Shown here: positions 52,330 to 62,010 of the stretch, piece by piece
How the letters are laid out: every line of letters starts with the position of its first letter
Numbering within the stretch: position 1 is the first letter of the stretch
DNA from: Lodderomyces elongisporus
Taxonomy: Eukaryota; Ascomycota; Pichiomycetes; Serinales; Debaryomycetaceae
Length of the DNA: 64,000 bases
Assembly: GCF_030384665.1 (NCBI RefSeq)
Contig: NC_083676.1
Span: forward strand, 1,240,001 to 1,304,000
Direction of reading: 5' to 3'
The notes under the pieces: model-generated
Told to the model about the DNA's origin: nothing
Seen by the model: only the letters and a program-made list of their open reading frames with translations
The model's database searches: none
Program-made: the position numbers and the translations under genes

Positions 52330-53720
52330 ATTGAGTTGTTGTTTTTTTTTTTCTTTTCTCTATTTCACGTTTTGTTTCGAAAAAAGAAAGTAGTACTTGA
52401 AGCAAATAGATAGAATGCAAGGACTTGGGATTGTAGTGTTTGGATAATTAGGTGTACTAGGTTATATGTTGATCTAGTAGATGACGAATCCGACTTTTTT
52501 CTAAGAATAATCAAAAAAAAGGGGATAAAAAAAAGGGATGAAAAAATTGAAAAAGAAAATGGATTCAAAAATTGATAAACTTAAAAAAAAAAGAGAGCAA
52601 GATTACTTTTGTTTGGAATGAATGTTTGCAAAAGGATGGGTGCAACTTGTGTATGTTAATTGAGGTGGGCTAATAGTCGGCAAAATGATCTATTCTTTTT
52701 TCTTTGACTCCTTTTCTTGTTGCAGTGTTATTGAATAAAGATTCAGTAGTTGAAGATATACACCTCTTGTTTTCGGAAAATGATGCTGTACTTAGATGAG
52801 GATCTGAGTGACGTGACTGGATAAACAGAAAATGTGTAGCGTGCAAGTTCCTTTTTCTTTTTCTTCTTCTATTGTTTTTGTTTGTTTTGTCGAAAGGTTT
52901 TAAATATAGGTATCGGTTTTTTGGTGTTGTTTGTTTGTCGTTGACAATTTCTCCAGTCTCGTGAAAAATGGGAAATTTCGAAAAAATATAATAAAAATAA
53001 AAAAATAAAAAAATAGTAAAAATAATAAAAAAAAAAAAGAAAAGAAAAAAGAACAGAACAGAAAGTATGTAAAATGAATGTAAAAGTGGACTCACACGTC
53101 TTACTCAAGTCGGGTAATAATCAAAGTAAGGATGAAAAGGTAAGGCTCATTCCTTTGTCGCTTCATGAAATGCTTGTTATATAAAAAAAAATAACCCAAC
53201 CTAGATCAAGTAAGAGCGAGAGTCACGAGTTGTTATTAAGTAATTACTATTCTCTAATCAACGAGGTTATATTGGGTAATACACGGTCAAAAAATAGATC
53301 TCATAAAGTAGCGGTCGATCCCGAGTAAAGCAGACGGGGCGTGGCGTCAATGCATATTATATCAAGAAACTTGTAGTTTGCAATTTATAAAGATTGGATA
53401 TCGATACACATACACATACACGTACATATATGTTTGTAATCTTTATTGGTATCCTTTTCTTCTCTTTTTTTTTTTCTTCTTTCTTTTGTTCTGTAATATT
53501 AAATTTGATGTTCCTTTTTCATTTGCATCTTAGATCCCGCTGATGAAGATGTGAAGATGTGGGCGCATCTTGTTATTTCCACGTATTTTTTATTTTATTT
53601 AATTTTACAAAAAAAAAATAAATAAAAAAAATAATAATAATAAATAAATAAAAAATAAAATAGAGTAAAACTTTAAAAAAATAAAATTAGGAAACAGTGG
53701 AAGTATAGGTGTAGATGTAG
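52330..53720. promoter_or_regulatory. Divergent promoter region PUB1/TRM12
   Basis: 1.39 kb, AT-rich, with A-runs near 52,980-53,045 and 53,609-53,690. A GC-richer patch at 53,310-53,350 (CGGTCGATCCCG, GACGGGGCGTGGCG) stands out and is the likeliest factor-binding segment. No gene or RNA recognised. Confidence 0.45.
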
Positions 53721-55004
53721 ATGAGGTTGAGGATGGAGAAGGTGAAGGTAAAGACGATGATTAAACTAATTATCAGAGATAGAACACACATCAAACATGT
53801 TAAGAACATTTTGGAAGAACACAAGTGGTTGAATAAATCTAAGAAGATTGATAGTCATCAAGGTATATTTACGATATATACCACATTGACTTTGTTGCCC
53901 ACAATTTTATCAGGTTATGAATATGGCGAATATGAAGAAACTCCAAATCAAGAAGGCACGGGAAAGAAAACTTTACAATTTATTGTGGAAGAGTACTGCG
54001 TGCGTAATGGCATCGACGTATTGGAATTCCCCAAAAGATGGTCTCTCTACCCGCCCATGCTCCTCTTTAACTCCAGTTTAACCTTTAGTTCCAACACCAA
54101 CACCAACACCAACACCAACACCAATACAAATTTAAATGGAGATATTTCACTACCTTCTGAGTTGTGCGAGGAGTTGCTCAAAAACCAATTGGATTTGTTT
54201 GGCACTTGTAACATAACTCATATTGCAATAAACAAGCCCATTATTGAATCTGACATTATGCGGCGACCGCATAATATTGTTCCGCTATATGGAGACTTTG
54301 GTCCACGCTTGCCACTAGAAGACTATAGACCAACTGCTAAGGACTTCCAAAATGCCTTTTGGTGTCATGTTGTACAGAATGGTATATGGCAGACCTGGGC
54401 TCCGTTGTATACAATGTTTTCTCGCGGAAACATAAAGGAGAAAAAGAGGATTTTAGATAATTACAAAACTTTACAAGGCACAGTTGTTATGGATCTCTAT
54501 TGTGGAATAGGATATTTCTCACTAAGTTACTTGCGCAATGGTGCCAAACTTTTGTGTTGGGAGTTGAATCCATGGTCCGTCGAGGGATTCTGTAGGGCAA
54601 TGGAACATGCTGGGTACAAATACCGACTATTTCAAGAAACTGACACTTTTGATATCATTGCTCTAAATGATGTAGATGCTTGTGTTTTTCTCGAGAGTAA
54701 TGAGAAAGTATTAAACAGGTTGCAGAATGTGCAACGACATAGCTTGAGAATAAGTCATATAAATTTGGGTTTACTACCTACATCACAGCCTAGTTGGCCA
54801 ATTGTTAATGAAGTGGTTCACATTTACTCCAATACGGATCCATTGGTACATGTGCATGAAAATGTACACGTTGAGGACTTTGAAAAATTAGGCAAAAAGA
54901 TTGAAGCCAATTTCACTCGGGGAGAGGTTATACACCAGGAAAAAGTAAAGACGTTTGCACCTGATGTGTGGCATGTGGTGTACGATGTACGTGTTAGGAA
55001 GTAA
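53721..55004 (+). CDS. TRM12: tRNA wybutosine-synthesising protein Trm12 (TYW2)
   Basis: 427 residues. Trm12 transfers the aminocarboxypropyl group from S-adenosylmethionine during wybutosine formation at G37 of tRNA-Phe. The substrate-side motif MFSRGNIKEKKRI is typical of TYW2. The nucleotide-binding motif is VVMDLYCGIGYFSLSYL, followed by LLCWELNPWSVEG. The C-terminus VWHVVYDVRVRK fits. A short Asn/Thr repeat (NTNTNTNTNT) near residue 125 comes from an AACACC microsatellite. Residues 1-12 are unlike the rest, and the Met at residue 13 (53757) is an alternative start. Confidence 0.88.
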   Translation: MRLRMEKVKVKTMIKLIIRDRTHIKHVKNILEEHKWLNKSKKIDSHQGIFTIYTTLTLLPTILSGYEYGEYEETPNQEGTGKKTLQFIVEEYCVRNGIDVLEFPKRWSLYPPMLLFNSSLTFSSNTNTNTNTNTNTNLNGDISLPSELCEELLKNQLDLFGTCNITHIAINKPIIESDIMRRPHNIVPLYGDFGPRLPLEDYRPTAKDFQNAFWCHVVQNGIWQTWAPLYTMFSRGNIKEKKRILDNYKTLQGTVVMDLYCGIGYFSLSYLRNGAKLLCWELNPWSVEGFCRAMEHAGYKYRLFQETDTFDIIALNDVDACVFLESNEKVLNRLQNVQRHSLRISHINLGLLPTSQPSWPIVNEVVHIYSNTDPLVHVHENVHVEDFEKLGKKIEANFTRGEVIHQEKVKTFAPDVWHVVYDVRVRK

Positions 55005-55941
55005 ACTTTGATGTATAGAGATGAAGAGAATACAATTGGAATTCAACAAGTATTCATTAGTAAAAGCAAAAGCAATTAGTAAATGGCAAGAAACTGTCAA
55101 AATAAAAAATAAAAAACAAAAAGCAAAAAAACAACTTAAAGTCATAATCAAATTATAGAGAAGGAACAAGTGTAGAAGAAGGAAGGGAGGAATTGTAAGC
55201 AACCGTTCTTATTAAGGAAATGGGATGTCCTCCTTGTTCCTACTTTTCTCTGATACCGTGCTCATCCTCGTTTATCCAATAGTAATAATAAGAGCCGACA
55301 TGACACCGAAAGTATGAAAAAAAAAAAAAAGAAAAAAAAAGAAACATTTGTGGACATGGCACTCTACACTTTTTAAAAATTTTTCATTTGGTTCTCTACA
55401 AAGGTTCCTTGAAAGAAAACGCACTTGATAAAAAAAAAAAAGAAGGAGTGGTGCGAGGCTGAGCCGTGTTGAAAATTCCATGACCGTTGCAGATTGGAGA
55501 ATCTTTTATTCTGTAAAGTTTGTTGTTGTTGTTAATGTTGTTGTTGTTGTTTTGAACTCTTTGCATCTTCTACAACTTTCCTTCCTCTTTGTTAACACAC
55601 AAAAACCAAAAACCAAAAAAAAAATAAAAAAAATGATTAAAAAACAAAAGGAAAATAAATGATGATATAAGTTTTTGTCAGGATGAAGAAGAACAATAAC
55701 AAGTATCAAATAGGTCGGTTCTACAGCTTATTTCCCATCCTCAATGTCTTCCTTTAATAACAAGCCTAGACAAAATCTCAAAATGAGAAAACCTAAAATT
55801 CAACTCTATTCCTTGTCCTTCTTTCCCTTCCTTTCCCTTCCCTTCCCTTCCCTTCCTCCTACCTACCTACCTACCTACTCAGTTCACCCACTTACTTACC
55901 AGCCGTTTCTCTACTCCAAAATTAATACACAGTTTACAAAA

Positions 55942-56064
55942 ATGGTGTCAATTGCAACTGTTTGTATCTTTAGTTTGGTTGTTCAAGCATTTATATTAGT
56001 GTGCTGCGCCTTTCTCTACATACAAAAAATAATAATAAAAAAGAGAAAACAAAAGTTGTGGTGA
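55942..56064 (+). CDS. Possible 40-residue single-span membrane protein
   Basis: A short ORF starting at an ATG in A-rich context (ACAAAAATGG). It encodes a hydrophobic span (about residues 2-28) followed by a basic tail KIIIKKRKQK. The layout suits a small type of membrane peptide but the sequence is not recognised and chance is quite possible. The frame runs upstream to another ATG at 55744, through low-complexity Pro/Ser sequence. Confidence 0.15.
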   Translation: MVSIATVCIFSLVVQAFILVCCAFLYIQKIIIKKRKQKLW

Positions 56065-56541
56065 ACACAATAACGGTCATTTTTAATTTTTAATTTTTTT
56101 TTTCCACATTTTTTTTTGGCTTTCCTGAAGTGATAGTTTTTGGAAGAGCATTTAAAGTGTGCCAATTTCAGTGGTGTTAAGAGTTTGGTGCGTTTGTTCT
56201 GGTTACATGTAGATGGTGTAATACATGCACAGTATTTTGATTGCAGAAGCGTAGACAATATGAAGGTATCAATAATTCCGGTAGTTCATCGGAATAGTGC
56301 CCATGAAGATGTTTGAAAAAAGGTTTTTTTTTTCTTTTATGAGTGACTAATGAAACATCCAATAGAACAATTACAACGACTGCAAGGAAGCTTTTCAAAC
56401 TATTGACCGGCTGTAAATTATTTTCAACATATAAAGTCACACTGTGGAGCATATACATTTTTGTGTTGTTTTATCAAGCAGTTACTACGAACCAAAGTAG
56501 ATTATTGTTAGACTAGCTCAATTGTTTGCTCTGATAAAAAA

Positions 56542-56760
56542 ATGATATCGATGCAGTTAGCCTACTCTCTACAAAGATTATATATCAGTTCTAGTAATTC
56601 CTATAATTCCTTCAATAGTCGAAAACTCGCTCTTGGTAAAGACATTTTACGCCATATTGAACGTCAATATAGATCATCACAAGCCAATCCAAGTATTTAT
56701 TGTGCTGTTGCATCCGAAACAGGCGCACACAAATACATAGACAACCTAGGATACATATAG
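56542..56760 (+). CDS. Small hypothetical ORF upstream of CRZ1
   Basis: 72 residues, starting at an ATG preceded by seven A. Composition is ordinary for protein (balanced charged and polar residues, no homopolymers), unlike the low-complexity ORFs nearby. The sequence contains SLQRLY and ILRHIERQYRSS; the spacing faintly recalls LYR-type mitochondrial assembly factors but the LYR triad itself is missing, so no function is given. It ends about 380 bp before the CRZ1 ATG, so it could be a separate small gene or an ORF in the CRZ1 leader. Confidence 0.3.
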   Translation: MISMQLAYSLQRLYISSSNSYNSFNSRKLALGKDILRHIERQYRSSQANPSIYCAVASETGAHKYIDNLGYI

Positions 56761-57141
56761 ATAATAAACACTTAGTTGAAAAGCTCCGCGTGTCACAAAT
56801 CTGGATTATTATTATCAGACAAACTTTTTCACGACATTAAAATCTTTAACATTTCTCCTTTTTTATATATAATTATTATCATTATTATCATTATTATAAT
56901 TATTGTATTTTTTTTTTTTTTAAGGCACAATTTTTATATCTCACAAATATTTTTTATACAAACCCACATTGAAAGAAAGGAGAGATCCCCTTAATTAATC
57001 AAATACACACACAACTAAGGACCAAGACACGGACACATTTTTCCGGTAATCAATTACATACCCATTTTCATATTACCCCCTCTATCCATTACCTTCACCT
57101 TTGATATCATAAATTATCACCGCTTTACTGACCAAAGAGTG

Positions 57142-57286
57142 ATGTCTACCCATTTACAGGGCTCACAGGAAGATGAAGAGCTATACAATATTTTAAACTT
57201 GTCACCACCAGTGATCAATGTTGCTGATTACCAAAGTGAACTGATACTTGGCCAACAACAAGGGTTCATAAAACCAAACTACAACC

Positions 57287-57338
<52 letters not shown>

Positions 57339-58048
57339 CCTAAACCACCAACACAATAACCAATTTGAAAACTCGATTCGAAGGTCAGTCGAACTAACTT
57401 TGGAAACTTCGAATATGCCACAATTTGCTGATGAAGAGTTTTTATCCCCGCATTCTCAAATTAGTCAACACAGCCAACATAGTCAAGATTGGTCCTCGCC
57501 AAACAATTTACAACTTGCAACCGGTGAAAATAGGAACGATGTTGGAAACAGTTTTGGAAACAATATTGGAAATAACATTGGAAATGGAAGCGGCAGCGGT
57601 AGTGGCCATGGATTTCTTCGTGTGGATAGTCCACAAGGATATCTCAACCCACACTCTCCAGGAAGCCATTCAGTCTACTCATCGCATTCGGCCTATTCGG
57701 AAGTTTCATCCCATCCAGCATCACCCTATCTCGATGCGATGTCTCAATTTAGTAATACCAATTTGGCACCTCCAGAAGTACCGACTGCATATTCAGATGT
57801 GGGATCTAATTACGGTGACGATGTGAACTACCCTAATAATTACAGTAATGAAAACAATGACAGTAGTTCCAACAACAAGAATGATAATATTTTTCATGAC
57901 TATCGAAATTCCAACTTGATGCCAGGTCATTTCGACAGCTTTGGCTTTAACTCGAGAGATGGCGAGATCCCACTAGGTGGATCTGTCAGTTCAGCTAACT
58001 TGTTAAGCATGTATCAACAACAACAGCAGCAGCAGCAACAGCAGCAGC

Positions 58049-58085
<37 letters not shown>

Positions 58086-59763
58086 GCAGCAGCAGCAAGA
58101 AGATTCTCCATTGAAGCAAACACAAAACTTGAATTTGTTACAAGAACAAAGTTCAGTATTTCCTAGAGGAGACATAAATTTTCAAGACATGGATGAAGTG
58201 CATAACCAACAATTTCAACCTATGGATGGTTTGGAACTCGATCCTAACTCACAACCACCACAACATCACAATCAACAACAAAATCAACAACAAAATTATC
58301 AACATCAACATCAACAACAACATCAACATCAACATCAACAACAACAACATCAGCAACATCAGCAACAACAACATCAGCAACAACAACAACATGGACAATT
58401 TCATTATGATAATAATAATAATGACATCGTCCACGAGCAGTATAGTTTTGCAAATCCACAAATGAACTTTGAACTTGATATCACCATTACACCGCCACAA
58501 CAGTCTGATCAAATTTTTCCACATCAGCAGCCACAACATACTTCTTCTACTGCACTCGATTCCTTGGATAACAATGCATCTCCTGAAAACAGTAAACAAT
58601 TACTCACCGAAAATAATCTTTCTCACTACTATACTCAAATCAAAAAAGAATTTGTAGAAGAGGACTCTCCAAACATTGTTATATCAATTCATCAGGCCCC
58701 CGAAGATGTGGCTGCCAAAACCCCATCTTTATTTAGTAATTCCTCGGCAAATTCTCCGGGAAATGCACTTTCGCGAATAAGTTCAAACAACGAAGAAGAT
58801 AGAGTTAAAACAGATTCGAGTAATTTTGTCTCCAATGATCAACTCATGCCATCATCCTCTTCCACTAACAATAATAACCAAAGTGAAGCGAAAGATTTGT
58901 TGAACCCAGAGTACCAGTCAATTAAACGTGGAAGACGCAAAAGCCATGCATCCAAGTCAGCCAGCGCATCTCCACGACTGCGCTCTAGATCTACACGAAG
59001 TAGAAATAGCAGTCGAAGCCGAAGTAGGAGCAGAAGCAAAGATGGTGATGGAGACGGAGACGAAGCAATTGACGATGAAAATGAAGCAAATGACAGCGAT
59101 GGTGGGAACACTTATGAAAACGAGGATATGAGTGAGCATGATGGTGATCACGATGGTTCTCATTCTAAGAATGATGGCACATCACAAATATCATCGCGTG
59201 AGAAAATGTTGGAACTTGCACTGCCAAACCAGACATCGAAAAGAACTCAAAAGCATCCAAGCGTTTACGCCTGCCATTTATGTGATAAACGATTCACACG
59301 GCCTTATAATTTGAAATCCCATTTGAGAACACATACTGACGAAAGGCCCTTTATATGTAGTCAATGTGGCAAAGCATTTGCTAGACAACACGATAAGAAA
59401 CGACATGAGGATTTGCATACAGGTGAAAAAAAGTACCAATGTAAAGGTTTTTTGAAGAATGGGGAGCCATACGGATGCGGACGCAAATTCGCCAGAGCTG
59501 ATGCATTAAGAAGACATTTTCAAACCGATGCAGGAAAAGAATGTATTCGATTATTGATTGAAGAAGAAGAAAGAGATGGTGGGTTACAAGGCTCGCTGTT
59601 GCGAGCGAATGAAATTGCTGATACTATTGTTAATGACAAAACTGATGCCTTGAACATGGCACAAGCAGGAAATCTGAACCTGGGTGTGAATGGTGATGAC
59701 AATATCAATGCAGATTCCAATCATAATAGAGTACCACAAGTTCTAATATCACCGTCACAATAG
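57142..59763 (+). CDS. CRZ1: Calcineurin-responsive C2H2 transcription factor Crz1
   Basis: 873 residues from the ATG at 57142. Dephosphorylation by calcineurin drives Crz1 into the nucleus to activate calcium, cell-wall and azole-tolerance genes. Two canonical C2H2 fingers start at C711 (CHLCDKRF...H-x3-H) and near 739 ([17 protein letters not shown]). A degenerate third follows ([15 protein letters not shown]), the Crz1 arrangement. The N-terminal two thirds are disordered, with an Asn tract (57,286-57,339), a 28-Gln tract (58,015-58,098), and further Gln/His runs. A PxIxIT-like calcineurin docking site PNIVIS lies at 510-515, and PQVLIS near the C-terminus is a second candidate. An Arg/Ser-rich segment precedes an acidic stretch before the fingers. 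Confidence 0.92.
57286..57339 (+). repeat. CRZ1: (CAA/AAC)n tract coding polyasparagine in CRZ1
   Basis: AAC-type trinucleotide repeat giving a long near-pure Asn run. Confidence 0.9.
58015..58098 (+). repeat. CRZ1: (CAA/CAG)28 tract coding polyglutamine in CRZ1
   Basis: Twenty-eight consecutive Gln codons, mixed CAA and CAG. Likely length-variable and relevant to activation-domain behaviour. Confidence 0.92.
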
Positions 59764-60265
59764 AGATGGTAAATAGTTTTCTTTTATTAGTATTATATTT
59801 CTTATTATTGATATTGTTAATGTTATTATTACTACTATTATTACTATTATTATTACTATTATTATTACTATTATTATTACTATTATTATTATTATTATTC
59901 TTTGTTTTTCAATTTAATGACCAGATTGTTCATTTTTTTTTTGATGATGCTGTCGAATATCATGCTAGAATAAATGTTGTAATCTTTCGTCTTCTTGCAG
60001 ATGAACTTGAACTCGTTTGGATTGAAGCTCTTAGTGTTGCTTTTTTTCTCGCTAATTTTTTTTTTTTCTCTTCTTTTTTGTTGCGAAATCATATTGGTGA
60101 ATACCTTTCTCTCTCTGTTCTTTTCTTCTTTGTTTTCTCAATGTGTGAATTACTTACGAGTCTCATCAAACCCCAATCCCAATTTACTGCCTTTCATTAT
60201 AGTGTGACTTTTCCATGTTATTCAACCCTGTACATCAACTTTTGTAATCACGATTACTCCTAAAA
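59764..60265. other. Intergenic CRZ1 3' flank / SAM50 promoter with (TTA)n
   Basis: 502 bp. A (TTA/TAT/ACT)n trinucleotide tract covers about 59,819-59,899, followed by T-runs. One frame stays open right across it (59,766-60,263) but encodes polyleucine and is not treated as a gene. Confidence 0.6.
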
Positions 60266-61876
60266 ATGTCCATTGTCAGTCAGGATGAGGAATTCATGGA
60301 ATCCATGAAATTTCAACCGCATAATCAGTCAACAGCTGGTTCTAATCAATCCACTGAAGAGAAGCAATTGCTTGAACTTCAAACACTTAAACAAGAACAA
60401 TTAATAAAACAAAATCAACAGTTTCTCAATGACCTATTTCATGATAACTCTACGCAACCCATTAAGGTGCGAAACGTACAGATTACAAATGGTGATCAGT
60501 TCCGGGATAGTTTTGTTGCTGCACAATTTGCACCATTACTTGAAGAAGGGACCGTGATGAGTTTGAGAAATTATCTTGATGTAGTAGATAATATTCTGAA
60601 GGGTTTTTTGAAATTGGGCATAGTGGAAAATATCATGTGCAGCACACATCAAGTTAATGCTGTTCAACCTAAGAGATCGCCGTTTCCGTTCGTTACTGGT
60701 GGTGCTCGTGGTAATGCAGGAGCTATTGGGGCCATCAACGTTGTTCCCGTGTTTAACGCACTTCCTGTGAAACGTTTTTTTGCGAAAACAGGTACCAATA
60801 TAGGAAACGGGGAAGGTGATGGGTACATCCAATTTCAACTCCGTAATATATTTGGAGGTGGCGAAAACTTGGTGTTTGATGCTGTGACTGGTACAAAGAC
60901 GCAGAGCTCATACTTACTCAATTATAATCAACCGGTATGGAATAATCCAAATTTCATTTGGGAAAATCAATTTAGTATCAATTCACGCAAACTCGATTGG
61001 ATTCAGAGTGTTGTACAATCGAAATCTATTGTAAATAAAATATACACTCAATTTCATCACACAAAAGTCAATCATGAACTAGTTATGGAAAATACTGTAA
61101 GAAATTTGAGTAATAATGCTTCCCGCAGTTTTGAAGTTATGCAACAAAGTGGACAGCTGATAAAGAGTTCAGTAGCATATAATATCAGTTATGACTCGCG
61201 AGATAACAAGCATTTACCATTTTCAGGGCGGTATATTCAATGTGGTGTCGAGTATAATGGGTTACTTGGCCTGTTGAATGCTTTTCCATATGTAAAGACA
61301 GCATCGCAAGCGCAACAAGCTTGGAATTTACCGTTCTTGAACTCCCATCTACTTGCGACCGTAAAATGTGGGTTACTTTACCCTTTACTTGCCGAGCGGA
61401 AATCGGGAATTTCACTGTCAATGTCGCTGTCACTGTCGCTGTCGCTGTTGCTGATTTCTCCTTCTCCTTTTTCTTCTTCGTTATTGGACCGTTTCTATAT
61501 TGGTGGTCCAAATGATGTTAGGTCCTTTATGTTGAATGGACTCGGCCCAAAGAACCAAAATTCATACATTGGTGGCGATATGTTTATGAATGGTGGTCTC
61601 TCACTTTTCACGGATATCCCGAGGTACAAGGACTCGAATTTCAAGCTACATAATTTTGTCAATTGGGGTAGGATTGCATCAATGAGCAAAGACCAGAGTC
61701 TTGTAGATAATTTAAAGAAAATGAGTCACTCGTATTGCTTGAGTTGCGGATTTGGGATTTTGTACAACCATCCCATGGCTAGATTTGAACTCAATTTTGT
61801 TCTTCCGTTAATTGTTAATGAGAGAGATTTAGTAAGAAAAGGTATACAATATGGTATTGGTGTCTCGTTCCTATGA
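60266..61876 (+). CDS. SAM50: Mitochondrial outer-membrane sorting component Sam50
   Basis: 536 residues. Sam50 is the Omp85-family barrel that inserts beta-barrel proteins into the mitochondrial outer membrane. Residues ~70-155 form a single POTRA-like domain (IKVRNVQITNGDQFRDSF). The rest is the barrel, with DRFYIGGPNDVRSFMLNGLGPK as the loop-6 region and a C-terminal strand ending IQYGIGVSFL. The usual Omp85 VRGF reads VRSF. Just before DRFYIGG is an insert of roughly 25 residues (61,412-61,480) with six CTG codons; with CUG as serine this is a polyserine run. Start ATG at 60266. Confidence 0.9.
   Translation: MSIVSQDEEFMESMKFQPHNQSTAGSNQSTEEKQLLELQTLKQEQLIKQNQQFLNDLFHDNSTQPIKVRNVQITNGDQFRDSFVAAQFAPLLEEGTVMSLRNYLDVVDNILKGFLKLGIVENIMCSTHQVNAVQPKRSPFPFVTGGARGNAGAIGAINVVPVFNALPVKRFFAKTGTNIGNGEGDGYIQFQLRNIFGGGENLVFDAVTGTKTQSSYLLNYNQPVWNNPNFIWENQFSINSRKLDWIQSVVQSKSIVNKIYTQFHHTKVNHELVMENTVRNLSNNASRSFEVMQQSGQLIKSSVAYNISYDSRDNKHLPFSGRYIQCGVEYNGLLGLLNAFPYVKTASQAQQAWNLPFLNSHLLATVKCGLLYPLLAERKSGISLSMSLSLSLSLLLISPSPFSSSLLDRFYIGGPNDVRSFMLNGLGPKNQNSYIGGDMFMNGGLSLFTDIPRYKDSNFKLHNFVNWGRIASMSKDQSLVDNLKKMSHSYCLSCGFGILYNHPMARFELNFVLPLIVNERDLVRKGIQYGIGVSFL
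61412..61453 (+). repeat. SAM50: CTG/TCG repeat coding polyserine insert in SAM50
   Basis: Alternating TCG/TCA and CTG codons. CTG occurs at 61415, 61427, 61433, 61439, 61445 and 61451. Under the CUG-Ser code nearly every residue is serine. Confidence 0.85.
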
Positions 61877-62010
61877 TTAGTTGTGTGCAAGAGTAAAGTA
61901 GAGTAGAGTAGAGTAGAGTAGAATTAAAAAAAAAAAAATGACAAGTTCTTTTCTTTTTTTTATTTCATTCCCCATTCGTGTTATTTTAATTCCTAAAGTT
62001 TTGTTTCGTT
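61877..62010. other. Convergent intergenic SAM50/CAB2
   Basis: 134 bp between two 3' ends, with a short (AGTAG)n run at 61,896-61,922 and A/T runs. Confidence 0.5.

Larger units (their letters stand above)
55005..57141. other. 2.1-kb region upstream of CRZ1
   Basis: Contains A/T runs, a (CTTCC)n run at 55,823-55,858 followed by (TACC)n at 55,859-55,876, a GAGGCTG motif at 55,455-55,461 inside CGAGGCTGAGCCG, and two small ORFs (55,942-56,064; 56,542-56,760). The promoter and long leader of CRZ1 are expected here. Confidence 0.45.

Noticed and set aside
58244..58459. Minus-strand Val/Asp-rich ORF inside CRZ1
   Set aside because: Antisense reading of CAA/CAT/CAG repeats coding Gln/His in CRZ1.
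57286..59899. Repeats as a CRISPR array
   Set aside because: These are trinucleotide microsatellites without spacers, in a yeast nuclear genome.
59766..60263. Open frame of 165 codons between CRZ1 and SAM50
   Set aside because: The first half is polyleucine from a (TTA)n microsatellite and the rest is Phe/Leu-rich from T-runs; composition is not that of a protein gene.
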